Counted from the first letter of the stretch, positions 14,455 to 22,733 are shown. The stretch is 34,494 bases of DNA from F23-B02 sp963625655 (GCA_963625655.1 CAVFTS010000020.1:1-34494), one strand, 5' to 3'. The notes: a model not told the origin generated them from the sequence alone. Program-made: numbers and translations.

Positions 14455-15257
14455 AGAACTTACTTGAAGGAGCGCCGAACGCAAGAGATCTCGGCGGCAT
14501 GAAAACGCTTGACGGTGCGATGATTTCCCACGGAAAGCTCATTCGCAGCGGCGTGCTCAATGCCTTGAGCGCCGACGACGAAAAGACGCTTGTCGGGTTA
14601 AGACTCAAAACCGTCGTCGATTTTCGCACCGATGACGAGCGTGCGCAGAAGCCCGACCGCAGCATTGACGGCGTGAGCTATGTACACTGTCCGATAGTTG
14701 AGGCGAGGATGGAGGGCATCAGCCGTGACAAGCCGGAGACCGAGGACGAGGAGGCGATACGCACCGTGAAAATGGCAAAGCGCCTCATGCCCAGAAACTC
14801 CGACGGCAGGGCGCAGATGCGTTCGCTGTACCCCGTACTTATAGGCACGCCGTTTGCCATGGCGCACTACAAGAGCTTCTTTTCCGAGCTTCTCTCGGAG
14901 CGGGACGGAGCGTTGCTGTACCACTGCACCATGGGCAAGGATCGTGTCGGCGTCGGCACGGCGCTGTTGCTTTCGGCGCTGAACGTGCATCGTGACGACA
15001 TATTTGAGGACTATCTGCTCACAAACGAGCGCTGCGCCGCAGGAACACTGCGGCTTCTCGAAAGCTGCCGCCGCTATGCCGATTCGCAGGCGGAGCTGGA
15101 CTTTATCTACGAGCTTGACCGTGTCGACGAAAGCTACCTCGCTGCGGCGTTTGAAACGGCAGAGGGGCTTTACGGCAGCATGGCGGGCTACCTCGAAAAC
15201 GCAATGGGGCTGGACACCGCCGCAGCTGAGCGCCTGCGTGAGCTGTATCTCGTATAA
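14451..15257 (+). CDS. Tyrosine-protein phosphatase-like protein (Y_phosphatase3 type)
   Basis: A 268-residue cytosolic phosphatase with the C-x5-R signature HCTMGKDRVG (catalytic C159, R165). The N-terminal phrases NARDLGG and LIRSGVLNALSADD are typical of the bacterial Y_phosphatase3 family, related to MptpB and Listeria LipA, which remove phosphate from phosphotyrosine or phosphoinositides. The GTG start at 14451 overlaps the tatD stop codon, with GGAAGGAGG just upstream inside tatD. It converges on the sensor-kinase-like gene with only two bases between the stops. The natural substrate is not predictable. Confidence 0.88.
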   Translation: MKNLLEGAPNARDLGGMKTLDGAMISHGKLIRSGVLNALSADDEKTLVGLRLKTVVDFRTDDERAQKPDRSIDGVSYVHCPIVEARMEGISRDKPETEDEEAIRTVKMAKRLMPRNSDGRAQMRSLYPVLIGTPFAMAHYKSFFSELLSERDGALLYHCTMGKDRVGVGTALLLSALNVHRDDIFEDYLLTNERCAAGTLRLLESCRRYADSQAELDFIYELDRVDESYLAAAFETAEGLYGSMAGYLENAMGLDTAAAERLRELYLV

Positions 15258-15259
15258 CC

Positions 15260-16336
15260 TCAGTCGTCGGTGAGAGAGCTGTAGCAGTCGTCGGGCAGGC
15301 AGGAGCTGAGCTCCTGAAGTATGCCCTGCATCCCCAAGACCTCGTAGCCTGAGTTCGGAGCCTTGAGCCTGCGGGACGGGGTTACATAGTTTGAAAACAT
15401 CAGACGTGCCGAAACGCCGTATCCGATGCCCCGACTTTCGATTATCAGAGCACCCTCGTGCAGCTCGGCAATGGAACGGACGGTCTTGAGTCCAAGCCCC
15501 ACGCCCTGCGCCGTGGCGCTCAGCCGCTTTTCACCGCCGTTGCCGAATATGTGCGGAAGCGCCTCCGGGTCTATGCCGCTGCCGCTGTCGTTTACGGCAA
15601 GCACGGTGCTTTTGTCGGTTTTGAGCAGCGACACGCTTATGCGATCGCCGCTTTTGCAATGTGCAAGGCTGTTTGAAAGAAGGTTTAAAAGCGCCAGCTC
15701 CGCAAGGTAGCGGTCGACCACGACGTAAAGCTGTTCGGGTGCGTGAAAATCAATGCTTATGCCCGACCCGCTCCCCAAAAGTATGCCGATGCTGCTTATA
15801 AGCTCGCCAAAAAGAAGCGAGAGGTCTGTGGACTCGGTGCAGAGCGGGTATTCCCCGTGGTGCATGAGATCGACGAGATTTAAATTGTCGATGTTGCGCT
15901 TCATGCGGTAGTAGCTGCGGTTTACGGAAATCGAGTAGCTGCGAAGCGGCTCGCCTTTTCGCAGCTCGGCAAGTTGAGAAAGCCGACTGCCGCATATCCT
16001 GAGATTTGCGAGGGAGGAGCGCATACTTGCGAATGCCGCCGCTTCGATGCCCTCGTCATCTGCCGAGGGGGTCAGGACGAAGTATTGCTCGGTCGGCGTA
16101 TTGCAGACGTTGACGACGCAGTTTCTTTTGCCGATAAAGCCCGTCGCCGTAAAGGTGCCGCCGTGAGTACCCGTAAGGTGTGACGGAAGCAGCAGCGATG
16201 CGGGCTTTCCCGTGAAGTCCTTTCCGGCGAGAGACACCGCCGCCGGGTTCATGTAGCTTATAAGCTCCTTTTTGACGATTATGACGGGCCGCGTCAGCAG
16301 CGGCAGCACCGAAACGGGAATTTTGCGCTCAGACAT
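15260..16336 (-). CDS. Sensor-kinase-like protein with PAS and GHKL ATPase domains, no visible phospho-acceptor histidine
   Basis: A 358-residue soluble protein without membrane segments. Residues about 10-90 look like a PAS domain (LLTRPVIIVKKELISYMNPAA). Residues 100-160 occupy the place of the dimerisation helices, but this stretch has no histidine before H159 and none in the usual H-box; the aligned position reads SMRSSLANLR. The ATP-binding half is intact: N-box LLNLLSNSLAH (N222), G1 box NDSGSGID (D250), G2 box GVGLGLKTV. A frame extension to 16378 exists, but AGGGAGAAGT just before the ATG at 16336 fixes the start. No response regulator lies nearby. It may be an ATP-binding regulator or an anti-sigma-like protein rather than a classical histidine kinase. 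Confidence 0.82.
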   Translation of the reverse strand: MSERKIPVSVLPLLTRPVIIVKKELISYMNPAAVSLAGKDFTGKPASLLLPSHLTGTHGGTFTATGFIGKRNCVVNVCNTPTEQYFVLTPSADDEGIEAAAFASMRSSLANLRICGSRLSQLAELRKGEPLRSYSISVNRSYYRMKRNIDNLNLVDLMHHGEYPLCTESTDLSLLFGELISSIGILLGSGSGISIDFHAPEQLYVVVDRYLAELALLNLLSNSLAHCKSGDRISVSLLKTDKSTVLAVNDSGSGIDPEALPHIFGNGGEKRLSATAQGVGLGLKTVRSIAELHEGALIIESRGIGYGVSARLMFSNYVTPSRRLKAPNSGYEVLGMQGILQELSSCLPDDCYSSLTDD

Positions 16337-16368
16337 ACTTCTTCTCCCTAATAATTTATTTATAAATA

Positions 16369-16397
16369 ATTTTATCAAGAACAGGCAAAATATACAA
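16369..16397 (-). promoter_or_regulatory. Probable promoter of the sensor-kinase-like gene
   Basis: On the minus strand TTGTAT (complement of 16392-16397), 17-base spacer, TAAAAT (complement of 16369-16374), 33 bases before the start codon. Confidence 0.55.
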
Positions 16398-16450
16398 TAG
16401 TAAAGCCAAAATCATAAGATTTTTGCACTTTATTTGGATGTAACTCAATA

Positions 16451-16480
16451 TTGCAATTACAGCCTATTGTATGATACAAT
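16451..16480 (+). promoter_or_regulatory. Probable promoter of gapA
   Basis: TTGCAA (16451-16456), 18-base spacer, TACAAT (16475-16480) preceded by TGA (16472-16474), an extended -10 element. It leaves a leader of about 45 bases before gapA. No operator repeat of the CggR type is evident. Confidence 0.6.
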
Positions 16481-16531
16481 TCAGGCAAAGGCAATCATTC
16501 CTATGGAAATTTTTTTAATGGAGGAATAAAT

Positions 16532-17542
16532 ATGATCAGAGTTGCTATCAATGGTTTCGGACGCATCGGACGTCTCGCTTTCAGAGCCGCCATCGTTTCG
16601 GACGACATCGAGGTCGTTGCAATAAATGCCCCCGACAAAAGCACCGCACAGCTCGCCTACTGCGTAAAGTATGACTCAGTACACGGCCGCTTTAACGGTA
16701 CGGTAGAGTATGACGAAAGCTCCATCACCGTCAACGGCAAGAAGGTCGCCGTGGTCGGCAACAGAGATCCCAGACAGCTTCCGTGGGGCGAGATGGGCGT
16801 TGAATATGTTCTCGAATGCACCGGCGCCTTCCTCACCACCGAGGCGGCACAGGCTCACATCGATGCCGGCGCACAGGTCGTCGTTCTGTCCGGTCCTTCC
16901 AAGGACGATACCCCCATGTTCGTGTGCGGCGTAAACCTTGATAAGTACACCCCCGACATCAAGGTCGTTTCCAATGCATCCTGCACCACCAACTGCCTTG
17001 CGCCTCTCGCAAAGGTCATAAACGATAAGTTCGGCATAGTCGAGGGCCTTATGACCACCGTCCACGCCGACACCGCCACTCAGGAGGTTGTTGACGGCTT
17101 CTCCAAGAAGAACTGGAGACTGGGCCGCTCCTGCATCGGCAACATCATCCCCACCAGCACCGGTGCGGCGAAGGCTGTCGGCAAGGTCATCCCCGAACTC
17201 AAGGGCAAGCTCACCGGCACATCCATGCGTATCCCCAGTGCCGACGTTTCCATCGTCGACCTGACCTGCCGCCTTGAAAAGGGCGCAAGCTACGAGGAGA
17301 TCTGCGCAGCGGTCAAGGAAGCCTCCGAGGGCGCAATGAAGGGCATTATCGAGTACGTTGACGAGGAAGTCGTTTCCTCCGACTTCATCAGCGACCCGCA
17401 CACCAGCATTTTCGACGCAAAGGCCGGTCTTGCGCTGAACGACAACTTCGTAAAGCTCATGGCATGGTACGATAACGAGTGGGGCTTTAGCTGCAAGATG
17501 CTCGATCTCACCCGCCACATCGACTCCGTCCGCAAGGCATAA
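16532..17542 (+). CDS. gapA: Glyceraldehyde-3-phosphate dehydrogenase, type I
   Basis: A 336-residue glycolytic enzyme that oxidises and phosphorylates glyceraldehyde 3-phosphate. The N-terminal Rossmann signature is INGFGRIGR; the catalytic cysteine is C151 in SNASCTTNC and the base histidine is in TTVHADTATQ. The end WYDNEWGFSCKMLDLTRH is standard. At the end of the second beta strand the sequence reads VVAINAPDKS, with alanine (A33) where NAD-specific enzymes carry the aspartate that binds the adenine ribose (see findings). Ribosome binding site GGAGG, ATG at 16532. Single gene with its own promoter and terminator; pgk and tpi do not follow. Codon use is strongly biased towards C/G endings, as expected for high expression. 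Confidence 0.96.
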   Translation: MIRVAINGFGRIGRLAFRAAIVSDDIEVVAINAPDKSTAQLAYCVKYDSVHGRFNGTVEYDESSITVNGKKVAVVGNRDPRQLPWGEMGVEYVLECTGAFLTTEAAQAHIDAGAQVVVLSGPSKDDTPMFVCGVNLDKYTPDIKVVSNASCTTNCLAPLAKVINDKFGIVEGLMTTVHADTATQEVVDGFSKKNWRLGRSCIGNIIPTSTGAAKAVGKVIPELKGKLTGTSMRIPSADVSIVDLTCRLEKGASYEEICAAVKEASEGAMKGIIEYVDEEVVSSDFISDPHTSIFDAKAGLALNDNFVKLMAWYDNEWGFSCKMLDLTRHIDSVRKA

Positions 17543-17557
17543 TTTTAAACGCATAAC

Positions 17558-17592
17558 AAAAGCGCTCCGAAATTTTATTTCGGAGCGCTTTT
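17558..17592. terminator. Bidirectional terminator after gapA
   Basis: AAAAGCGCTCCGAAAT (17558-17573) pairs perfectly with 17577-17592, loop TTT, with T-runs on both strands. It serves gapA on the plus strand and the metallophosphoesterase operon on the minus strand. Confidence 0.9.
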
Positions 17593-17605
17593 TCTTTATT
17601 ATTAC

Positions 17606-18496
17606 TTATTCTTCGGGTACGAGGTCGATGACGCAAATTTCGGGACGATTAAAAAGCCTCGGTATCATATCATAGCCGTACAGCCCGGAGGAGAGGATCA
17701 TGTCGGTGTCGCCGAAGCGGTAGCGCCCGTAATCGTATTCAGGGAACAGTCCCTCACTGGGCGATATGACGCCGCCGACGAAGGGCAGCCGCCACAGTCC
17801 GCCGTGAACGTGTCCGCTGATGACGAGATCCATGCGGAACTCCTCCCACGGCTCAAAAAATATCATCATGTTCGGCATGTGCGCAAGGTATACGGTCGGA
17901 AGCTCGCATGAGCGAAGATCCTCGAAAAACGCATATTCGGTGCCGCCGAGGTCGTGGTCGCCGTCGTCCGAGTAGTAGCTGAGCCAAGGCGAGTTGCCGC
18001 CCAAAAGCCCGACAAGCCGGATGCGGTTGCCGCCGATCTCGACGTCCGAGTATTCGTTGTTGAGAAACACCCCGCCGGCGTCCTCGACCGCAGCCTTGAG
18101 GTCCGAGAGCCTTGCGGTGTAAAACTCATTCTCGTGATTGCCTATCGTGTAGTACACGGGGGCAATCTCACGCAGCCTGCGCACGAGTGCGGCAAAGCGC
18201 TCGATATCCTCGGAGTCTGCGTCTCGGCTGAGCATATCGCCGATGCAGAATATCGCATCGGGCTTCTGCTCCGCAATGAGAGCGACGAGACGTTCGTTAT
18301 CATCACCGTATTCCTTGCTGTGCAGGTCGCTTATCGCAACGAGCCGGCACGGCGTTTCTATCCCCGAAATCGCCTCGGTGTAGTATGTGACTTTTACGGA
18401 AACGCTGCACACGACGGCGGAGACCGCCGCCGTTATAAGGCAGATGCCGAATATGATAAGAAGTACAGTCATAATTCGTTTGAGTCTTAGAGACAT
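17606..18496 (-). CDS. Membrane-anchored calcineurin-like metallophosphoesterase (YkuE-like)
   Basis: A 296-residue protein with one N-terminal membrane segment (about residues 9-31), so the catalytic domain is probably outside the membrane. The full set of metallophosphoesterase motifs is present: D57 and H59 (ISDLH), D87 (CIGDM), N120-H121 (TIGNHENE), LAHMP and SGHVHGG. The family hydrolyses phosphomonoesters or diesters with two metal ions; related YkuE proteins act at the cell envelope. It begins three bases after the stop of the PlsY-like gene, with its ribosome binding site inside that gene, and is last in the operon. The substrate is not known; a lipid phosphate would fit the neighbour, as inference. 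Confidence 0.85.
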   Translation of the reverse strand: MSLRLKRIMTVLLIIFGICLITAAVSAVVCSVSVKVTYYTEAISGIETPCRLVAISDLHSKEYGDDNERLVALIAEQKPDAIFCIGDMLSRDADSEDIERFAALVRRLREIAPVYYTIGNHENEFYTARLSDLKAAVEDAGGVFLNNEYSDVEIGGNRIRLVGLLGGNSPWLSYYSDDGDHDLGGTEYAFFEDLRSCELPTVYLAHMPNMMIFFEPWEEFRMDLVISGHVHGGLWRLPFVGGVISPSEGLFPEYDYGRYRFGDTDMILSSGLYGYDMIPRLFNRPEICVIDLVPEE

Positions 18497-18499
18497 GGC

Positions 18500-19195
18500 T
18501 TACTTTTTCCTGTCCTTGCCTGCGTTTTCGGGCTTTTCGGACGTTTTTGCAAAATGCTCGTTTTCGTCGAACATATAGCTCAGATCACGGACGTATTTAA
18601 ACTTCTCCTGCTTGTGCGTCACTATGCGGTACAGGGTCTTTGCATTTTGCAGCAGCACGAGCAGCATACACAGCAGAAGCAGCGTATGTACCCAAGCGCC
18701 CTCCATCGTGATTATCGAAAAGCCGTACATAAAAACGGCTGCGATGACCTCAGCGAGGGCAGGGTAGCGGGTGGCAAAGTAGGCAATGAGCATGATGATC
18801 GCAAGCACGACGCCGATCTCAAAGTTTACCGCCATTGCGCCGAACACGAGGGCAAAGTAGCTCACCTCGCCCTTAAAACGGTACATAACGGGAAATGCGG
18901 TGCCGAGCAGCAGGCAGAAGAAGGCAAAGCAGCGTCCTATGTCGGCATAGTCGAGTATGCCCATAAGCCAGCCGCCGACAAGTACTGGCAGCAGCGAACG
19001 GATAAGCTCGATTAGCAGCAGGACGACAAAGCCTGCCTTGCCGTAGCGACGGTAAAACTGCGTGATGCCGAGATTGCTTCTCGGATACCTGCGCAGGTTT
19101 TTGTGAAACACGAGGTGCGAGGCGATCTGAACGGTGCTGAGGCTTCCGACGAAGTAGGAAAAAGCGCCCGTGAGAGCAAGCAGCAGAAAGCTCAT
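18500..19195 (-). CDS. Divergent PlsY-family membrane protein (glycerol-3-phosphate acyltransferase homologue)
   Basis: A 231-residue integral membrane protein with five or more hydrophobic segments and a charged C-terminal tail of about 45 residues. The layout follows PlsY, which moves an acyl group from acyl phosphate to glycerol 3-phosphate: YFVGSLSTVQIA matches the first motif, RSNLGITQFYRRYGKAG the second (normally SGNIGATN) and FPVMYRFKGEVSYFA the third (normally FPVFLKFKGGKGVAT). The second motif keeps only N, G and T and the third has lost the GGKG core, so catalysis is doubtful. It overlaps der by the ATGA type, which is where plsY usually lies in Firmicutes. It may be a paralogue with a changed role or a decayed enzyme. 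Confidence 0.7.
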   Translation of the reverse strand: MSFLLLALTGAFSYFVGSLSTVQIASHLVFHKNLRRYPRSNLGITQFYRRYGKAGFVVLLLIELIRSLLPVLVGGWLMGILDYADIGRCFAFFCLLLGTAFPVMYRFKGEVSYFALVFGAMAVNFEIGVVLAIIMLIAYFATRYPALAEVIAAVFMYGFSIITMEGAWVHTLLLLCMLLVLLQNAKTLYRIVTHKQEKFKYVRDLSYMFDENEHFAKTSEKPENAGKDRKK

Positions 19196-20517
19196 TCCTT
19201 GTCTCCCTTCTGCCGTATGACCATGCGTATGGGGGTACCCTCAAGCCCGAACACCGCACGAATCTGATTTTCCAGATAGCGCTGATACGAAAAGTGGAAC
19301 AGATCCTTCCTGTTGCAGAACACGACGAAGTTCGGCGGGCAGATGCCCGTCTGCGTCATGTAGTATATCTTCAGGCGGCGGCCCTTGTCGGTGGGCGGCT
19401 GTACCCTTGCCTGCGCATCGGAGAGAACGTCGTTGAGCATACCCGTGGTGATGCGCATATGCGACTGGTCGTTTACGAAGTTTACAAGCTCAAAAATGCG
19501 GTCGGTGCGCTGACCCGTGACTGCGGATATGAACAGCACGGGAGCATAGCTCATAAAGCTCAGGTCACGCATGACGTCTTTGCGCATTTTCTCAAGCGTC
19601 CCCGTCTCCTTTTCAACGAGATCCCACTTGTTGACGACTATGATGCTCGCCTTGCCGGCCTCATGCGCCATGCCGGCGATCTTCGTGTCCTGCTCGGTAA
19701 CGCCGTCACGGGCGTCGATCATTATAAGGCACACGTCGGCACGCTCGATGGCAAGCTGCGCACGCATGACGGAAAACTTCTCGACACGCTCGTCAACACG
19801 GCTTTTTCTGCGTATTCCGGCGGTGTCGATGAAAACGTATTTGCCGTATTTGTTCTCAAACTCCGTATCCACGGCGTCACGGGTAGTGCCCGCCATATCT
19901 GCGACGATGACACGCTTCTCACCGAGGATGTGGTTTATGAGCGAGGATTTGCCGACGTTGGGCTTGCCGATGACGGCGACACGGATGCGGTCGTCCTCGT
20001 CTTCGTGCTCCTCCTCCGGGGGGAAGTATTTTGAGCACTCGTCGAGCAGATCGCCGGTGCCGTGACCGTGAACGGCGGAGACGGCGACGGGGTCGCCCAT
20101 GCCAAGCTCGTAAAACTCATAGATGGCGGGGTCGAGCTGACCCGTGGAGTCCATCTTATTTACCGCAAGCACGGTCGGCTTGCCGGAGCGCAAAAGCATA
20201 TTTGCGACCTCACGGTCGGCTGCGGTGACCCCGGTGCGAACGTCTGTGACGAGGATTATCACGTCGGCGGCGTTTATTGCGATATTCGCCTGCTCACGCA
20301 TGAATGACAGTATTTCGTTGTCGGTGGTCGGTTCGATGCCGCCCGTGTCCACGATGTCGAATTTTCTGCCGCACCACTCACATTCGGCGTACAGCCTGTC
20401 ACGGGTGACTCCGGGAGTGTCCTCAACGATGGAAAGACGCTTGCCGCAGAGCTTGTTGAAGAGCATCGACTTTCCGACGTTGGGTCTGCCAACTATGGCA
20501 ACAAGAGGTTTGGACAT
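19192..20517 (-). CDS. der: Ribosome-assembly GTPase Der (EngA)
   Basis: A 441-residue GTPase with two GTP-binding domains in tandem, acting late in 50S subunit assembly. Domain 1 has GRPNVGKSMLF (from residue 10), DTGGI and NKMD; domain 2 has GKPNVGKSSL (about residue 185), DTAGIRR and NKWD; a KH-like domain closes the protein. Length is typical. GGAGG precedes the ATG at 20517. It follows the DUF512 radical SAM gene by 12 bases and overlaps the PlsY-like gene by four, the conserved order in Clostridia. Confidence 0.97.
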   Translation of the reverse strand: MSKPLVAIVGRPNVGKSMLFNKLCGKRLSIVEDTPGVTRDRLYAECEWCGRKFDIVDTGGIEPTTDNEILSFMREQANIAINAADVIILVTDVRTGVTAADREVANMLLRSGKPTVLAVNKMDSTGQLDPAIYEFYELGMGDPVAVSAVHGHGTGDLLDECSKYFPPEEEHEDEDDRIRVAVIGKPNVGKSSLINHILGEKRVIVADMAGTTRDAVDTEFENKYGKYVFIDTAGIRRKSRVDERVEKFSVMRAQLAIERADVCLIMIDARDGVTEQDTKIAGMAHEAGKASIIVVNKWDLVEKETGTLEKMRKDVMRDLSFMSYAPVLFISAVTGQRTDRIFELVNFVNDQSHMRITTGMLNDVLSDAQARVQPPTDKGRRLKIYYMTQTGICPPNFVVFCNRKDLFHFSYQRYLENQIRAVFGLEGTPIRMVIRQKGDKE

Positions 20518-20529
20518 TTTTCCGCCTCC

Positions 20530-21903
20530 TTAATTCTGATTGTATTTGTAAAAGCATTCTCTGTCAGGGCTTCTTTCGGGTATGACGACCTTCGGCAGAT
20601 TGTCGCCGGAGATGGCGTCCCACAGTGCAAAGCCGTCGGACTCGATGGGGTATATAGGCACGCCGAGCGCCGCCGATGCTTCCTCAAGGGTCACGTCATC
20701 GAGAAAATCCAGCTCCTCACGCCGCAGCATGTTCTGCGAAATGAAAAGGCGCTCGCCGAGGTCGCGGCCCTTGAGCTGGGCGATGAGGTCCTGCCCGGTT
20801 ATAAGCCCCGTGACGTTTATGCGATGACCGAAGAAGTCGTTTAAAATGGGATAGACCCTTCCGTCTATATTATCATACTTTTGCTTTGCTGTAAAAACAA
20901 GTTTTTCAAAGAAGGGCGCAACGGAGGTACCCGTGGCGACGGAAAACGGCACTCCGTCCGGCGTATCGGAAAGGCTCAGGGCGGAGGCAAACTCACGCTC
21001 CAGAAGCCTTATCATGCCGACACCGTTTTCAAGCTGCGTATGCTCCTCGTAGAAATCATCCTCGGGAAGCTCCCTTCCTGCACAGATGTACATTTCGTCC
21101 GAGCAGAAGAAGATCCTCGTGCCGTACTTTTCGAGGCAGCGGTCGCCGAAGGCGGTCACCATGTCGATGGTCTCGGCGGAGTGTTCGGGCGTGAACGGGA
21201 CGAGAGGGTAAAGCCCCTCACGGTACTTTGTAAGCCCGACCGGGACGACGGAAACGCTGTGAACGTGCGGATACAGCGCCGCAAGGTCCTCCATGCTGCG
21301 CATGAGCGCATCTCCGTCGTTTAAGCCGGGGCAGCAGACGATCTGACAGTTCATGGTTATGCCGCCGTCGGCAAAGCGGCGCATGATATCCATGCACCTG
21401 CCTGCGTTTTTGTTGCGCAGAAGCTTAATGCGAAGCTCCGGGTCCGTTGCGTGGACCGAGATGTTGACGGGGCTGACGTGCAGACCGATGATGCGGCAGA
21501 TTTCACGCTCGGTGAGGTTCGTGAGGGTGATGTAATTGCCGAGAAGAAAGCTCAGTCGAGCGTCGTCGTCCTTAAAATACATGGTCTTGCGCATGCCTTT
21601 GGGAAGCTGGTCTATAAAGCAGAAGACACAGCGATTTGCGCAGGAGCGGGGTCTGTCCATGAGATAGCTCTCAAACTCCAGACCGAGATCTTCGCCCTCG
21701 GCCTTGCTTATATGCACCGTGTGACTGCGCCCTTCCGGGGTGAGCAGCACGATGCTGAGCTCCGTGTCGTAGGCGTAGAACTTGTAGTCAAGCACGTCAC
21801 GGACTTCGTTGCCGTTTATGGAGACGACACGGTCGCCGATGTGCGCCCACGGGCGCAGCGGGCTTGTGTCTTCAATTTTGGAGATAACGTTTTCGTGGAT
21901 CAT
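20530..21903 (-). CDS. DUF512 radical SAM protein with N-terminal PDZ domain
   Basis: A 457-residue protein of the conserved family found next to der in Clostridia. Residues about 1-65 form a PDZ-like domain (GDRVVSINGNEV), followed by the radical SAM core with cluster ligands C88, C92 and C95 (SCANRCVFCF), and then DUF512 (about 235-440, with PVGLTKYREGLYPL and YPILNDFFGHRINVTGL). A role near the ribosome or in cofactor chemistry has been guessed from gene neighbourhood only; the reaction is unknown. The ribosome binding site is weak (GGGCGG). A strong hairpin at 21927-21953 separates it from rpmF, so expression may depend on read-through or on an unrecognised promoter. Confidence 0.9.
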   Translation of the reverse strand: MIHENVISKIEDTSPLRPWAHIGDRVVSINGNEVRDVLDYKFYAYDTELSIVLLTPEGRSHTVHISKAEGEDLGLEFESYLMDRPRSCANRCVFCFIDQLPKGMRKTMYFKDDDARLSFLLGNYITLTNLTEREICRIIGLHVSPVNISVHATDPELRIKLLRNKNAGRCMDIMRRFADGGITMNCQIVCCPGLNDGDALMRSMEDLAALYPHVHSVSVVPVGLTKYREGLYPLVPFTPEHSAETIDMVTAFGDRCLEKYGTRIFFCSDEMYICAGRELPEDDFYEEHTQLENGVGMIRLLEREFASALSLSDTPDGVPFSVATGTSVAPFFEKLVFTAKQKYDNIDGRVYPILNDFFGHRINVTGLITGQDLIAQLKGRDLGERLFISQNMLRREELDFLDDVTLEEASAALGVPIYPIESDGFALWDAISGDNLPKVVIPERSPDRECFYKYNQN

Positions 21904-21926
21904 CTTGCACCGCCCGATACAGCAAA

Positions 21927-21953
21927 AGGAGGAAAGGTACGCCCTTTCCTCCT
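21927..21953 (-). terminator. Terminator between rpmF and the DUF512 gene
   Basis: An 11-bp perfect stem, AGGAGGAAAGG (21927-21937) with 21943-21953, loop TACGC. On the minus strand it is followed by TTTTGCT. It begins eight bases after the rpmF stop codon. It probably makes ribosomal protein transcripts stop while letting part of them continue into der. Confidence 0.8.
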
Positions 21954-21961
21954 AAAGCATT

Positions 21962-22150
21962 TTACTTATTATCCTCAACCTTCAGGACCTGACGGCCGTT
22001 GTACATGCCGCATTCCTTGCATACACGGTGAGGCATTTTGAAAGCACCGCAGTTGGGGCACTTAACAATACCGGGAGCGGTGAGCTTCCAGTGAGAGGAA
22101 CGTCTCTTATCACGTCTCTGTCTTGATACTTTTCCCTTAGGGACTGCCAT
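21962..22150 (-). CDS. rpmF: 50S ribosomal protein L32, zinc-binding form
   Basis: A 62-residue L32 beginning MAVPKGKVSRQRRDKRR. The two cysteine pairs CPNC and CKEC (residues about 31-49) form the zinc ribbon, so this is the metal-binding form of L32. AGGAGG precedes the ATG at 22150. It follows yceD by 38 bases, the usual pairing. Confidence 0.97.
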   Translation of the reverse strand: MAVPKGKVSRQRRDKRRSSHWKLTAPGIVKCPNCGAFKMPHRVCKECGMYNGRQVLKVEDNK

Positions 22151-22188
22151 GGTGACACCTCCTGATTCAGCTGTTATGAGCAGCGTTA

Positions 22189-22677
22189 TTATTTATCCAA
22201 AAGCTGCTCAAGCACAGCAAGTCTTGGATCAATTTGTTTTCTGCAATTGCAGGGACCGAGATTAAGGTCGGCTCCGCACTCGGAGCAGAGACCCTTGCAA
22301 TCTTCCCGACAAAGGAACTTCGTTTCCATGTCCAGAAGAAAAAGCGTGGAAAGAGCATCGCCGAGATCGAGCTTGTCTCCGTCGAGAACAAAGGCTTCGG
22401 GATCGTCGGAATCTCCGTCGGTGATAAGGGCTTTGATGTTCGTTACCTTGACGCTGTCGAACTCTTTACCACATCGGTCGCAAACGCAAGTCATGTCGGC
22501 GGTCACGGTACCCTCGAGTGTCAGGATACCGGCCTCGTTGAACACTCTGCCCACGGCATGGGGGTCGTGCTTGAACTCCTTGACGGAGGGGGTCAAAAGG
22601 TCGTCGGCACAGACGGAGCAATCAAAGGGAAGCTCCCGGCCGGGAATCTCAATTATCTCTCTCAGATCAAGCAGCAT
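22189..22677 (-). CDS. yceD: YceD/DUF177 family protein
   Basis: A 162-residue protein of the DUF177 family, which is linked to 23S rRNA accumulation and nearly always precedes rpmF. Two cysteine clusters are seen, CVCDRCGKEF (about residues 63-72) and CREDCKGLCSECGADL (about 122-137), typical of the family. The open frame extends to 22776, beyond the promoter at 22705-22733, so the start is set at the ATG at 22677, which has GGAGAGGTG upstream. Confidence 0.9.
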   Translation of the reverse strand: MLLDLREIIEIPGRELPFDCSVCADDLLTPSVKEFKHDPHAVGRVFNEAGILTLEGTVTADMTCVCDRCGKEFDSVKVTNIKALITDGDSDDPEAFVLDGDKLDLGDALSTLFLLDMETKFLCREDCKGLCSECGADLNLGPCNCRKQIDPRLAVLEQLLDK

Positions 22678-22704
22678 AGCGCACCTCTCCATAGTCGCTT
22701 GAAT

Positions 22705-22733
22705 ATTATAGCTAAAGCCTTGGGGCTTGTCAA
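22705..22733 (-). promoter_or_regulatory. Consensus sigma-A promoter of yceD-rpmF
   Basis: On the minus strand TTGACA (complement of 22728-22733), 17-base spacer, TATAAT (complement of 22705-22710). Both boxes match the consensus exactly. It leaves a leader of about 20 bases. Confidence 0.9.
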
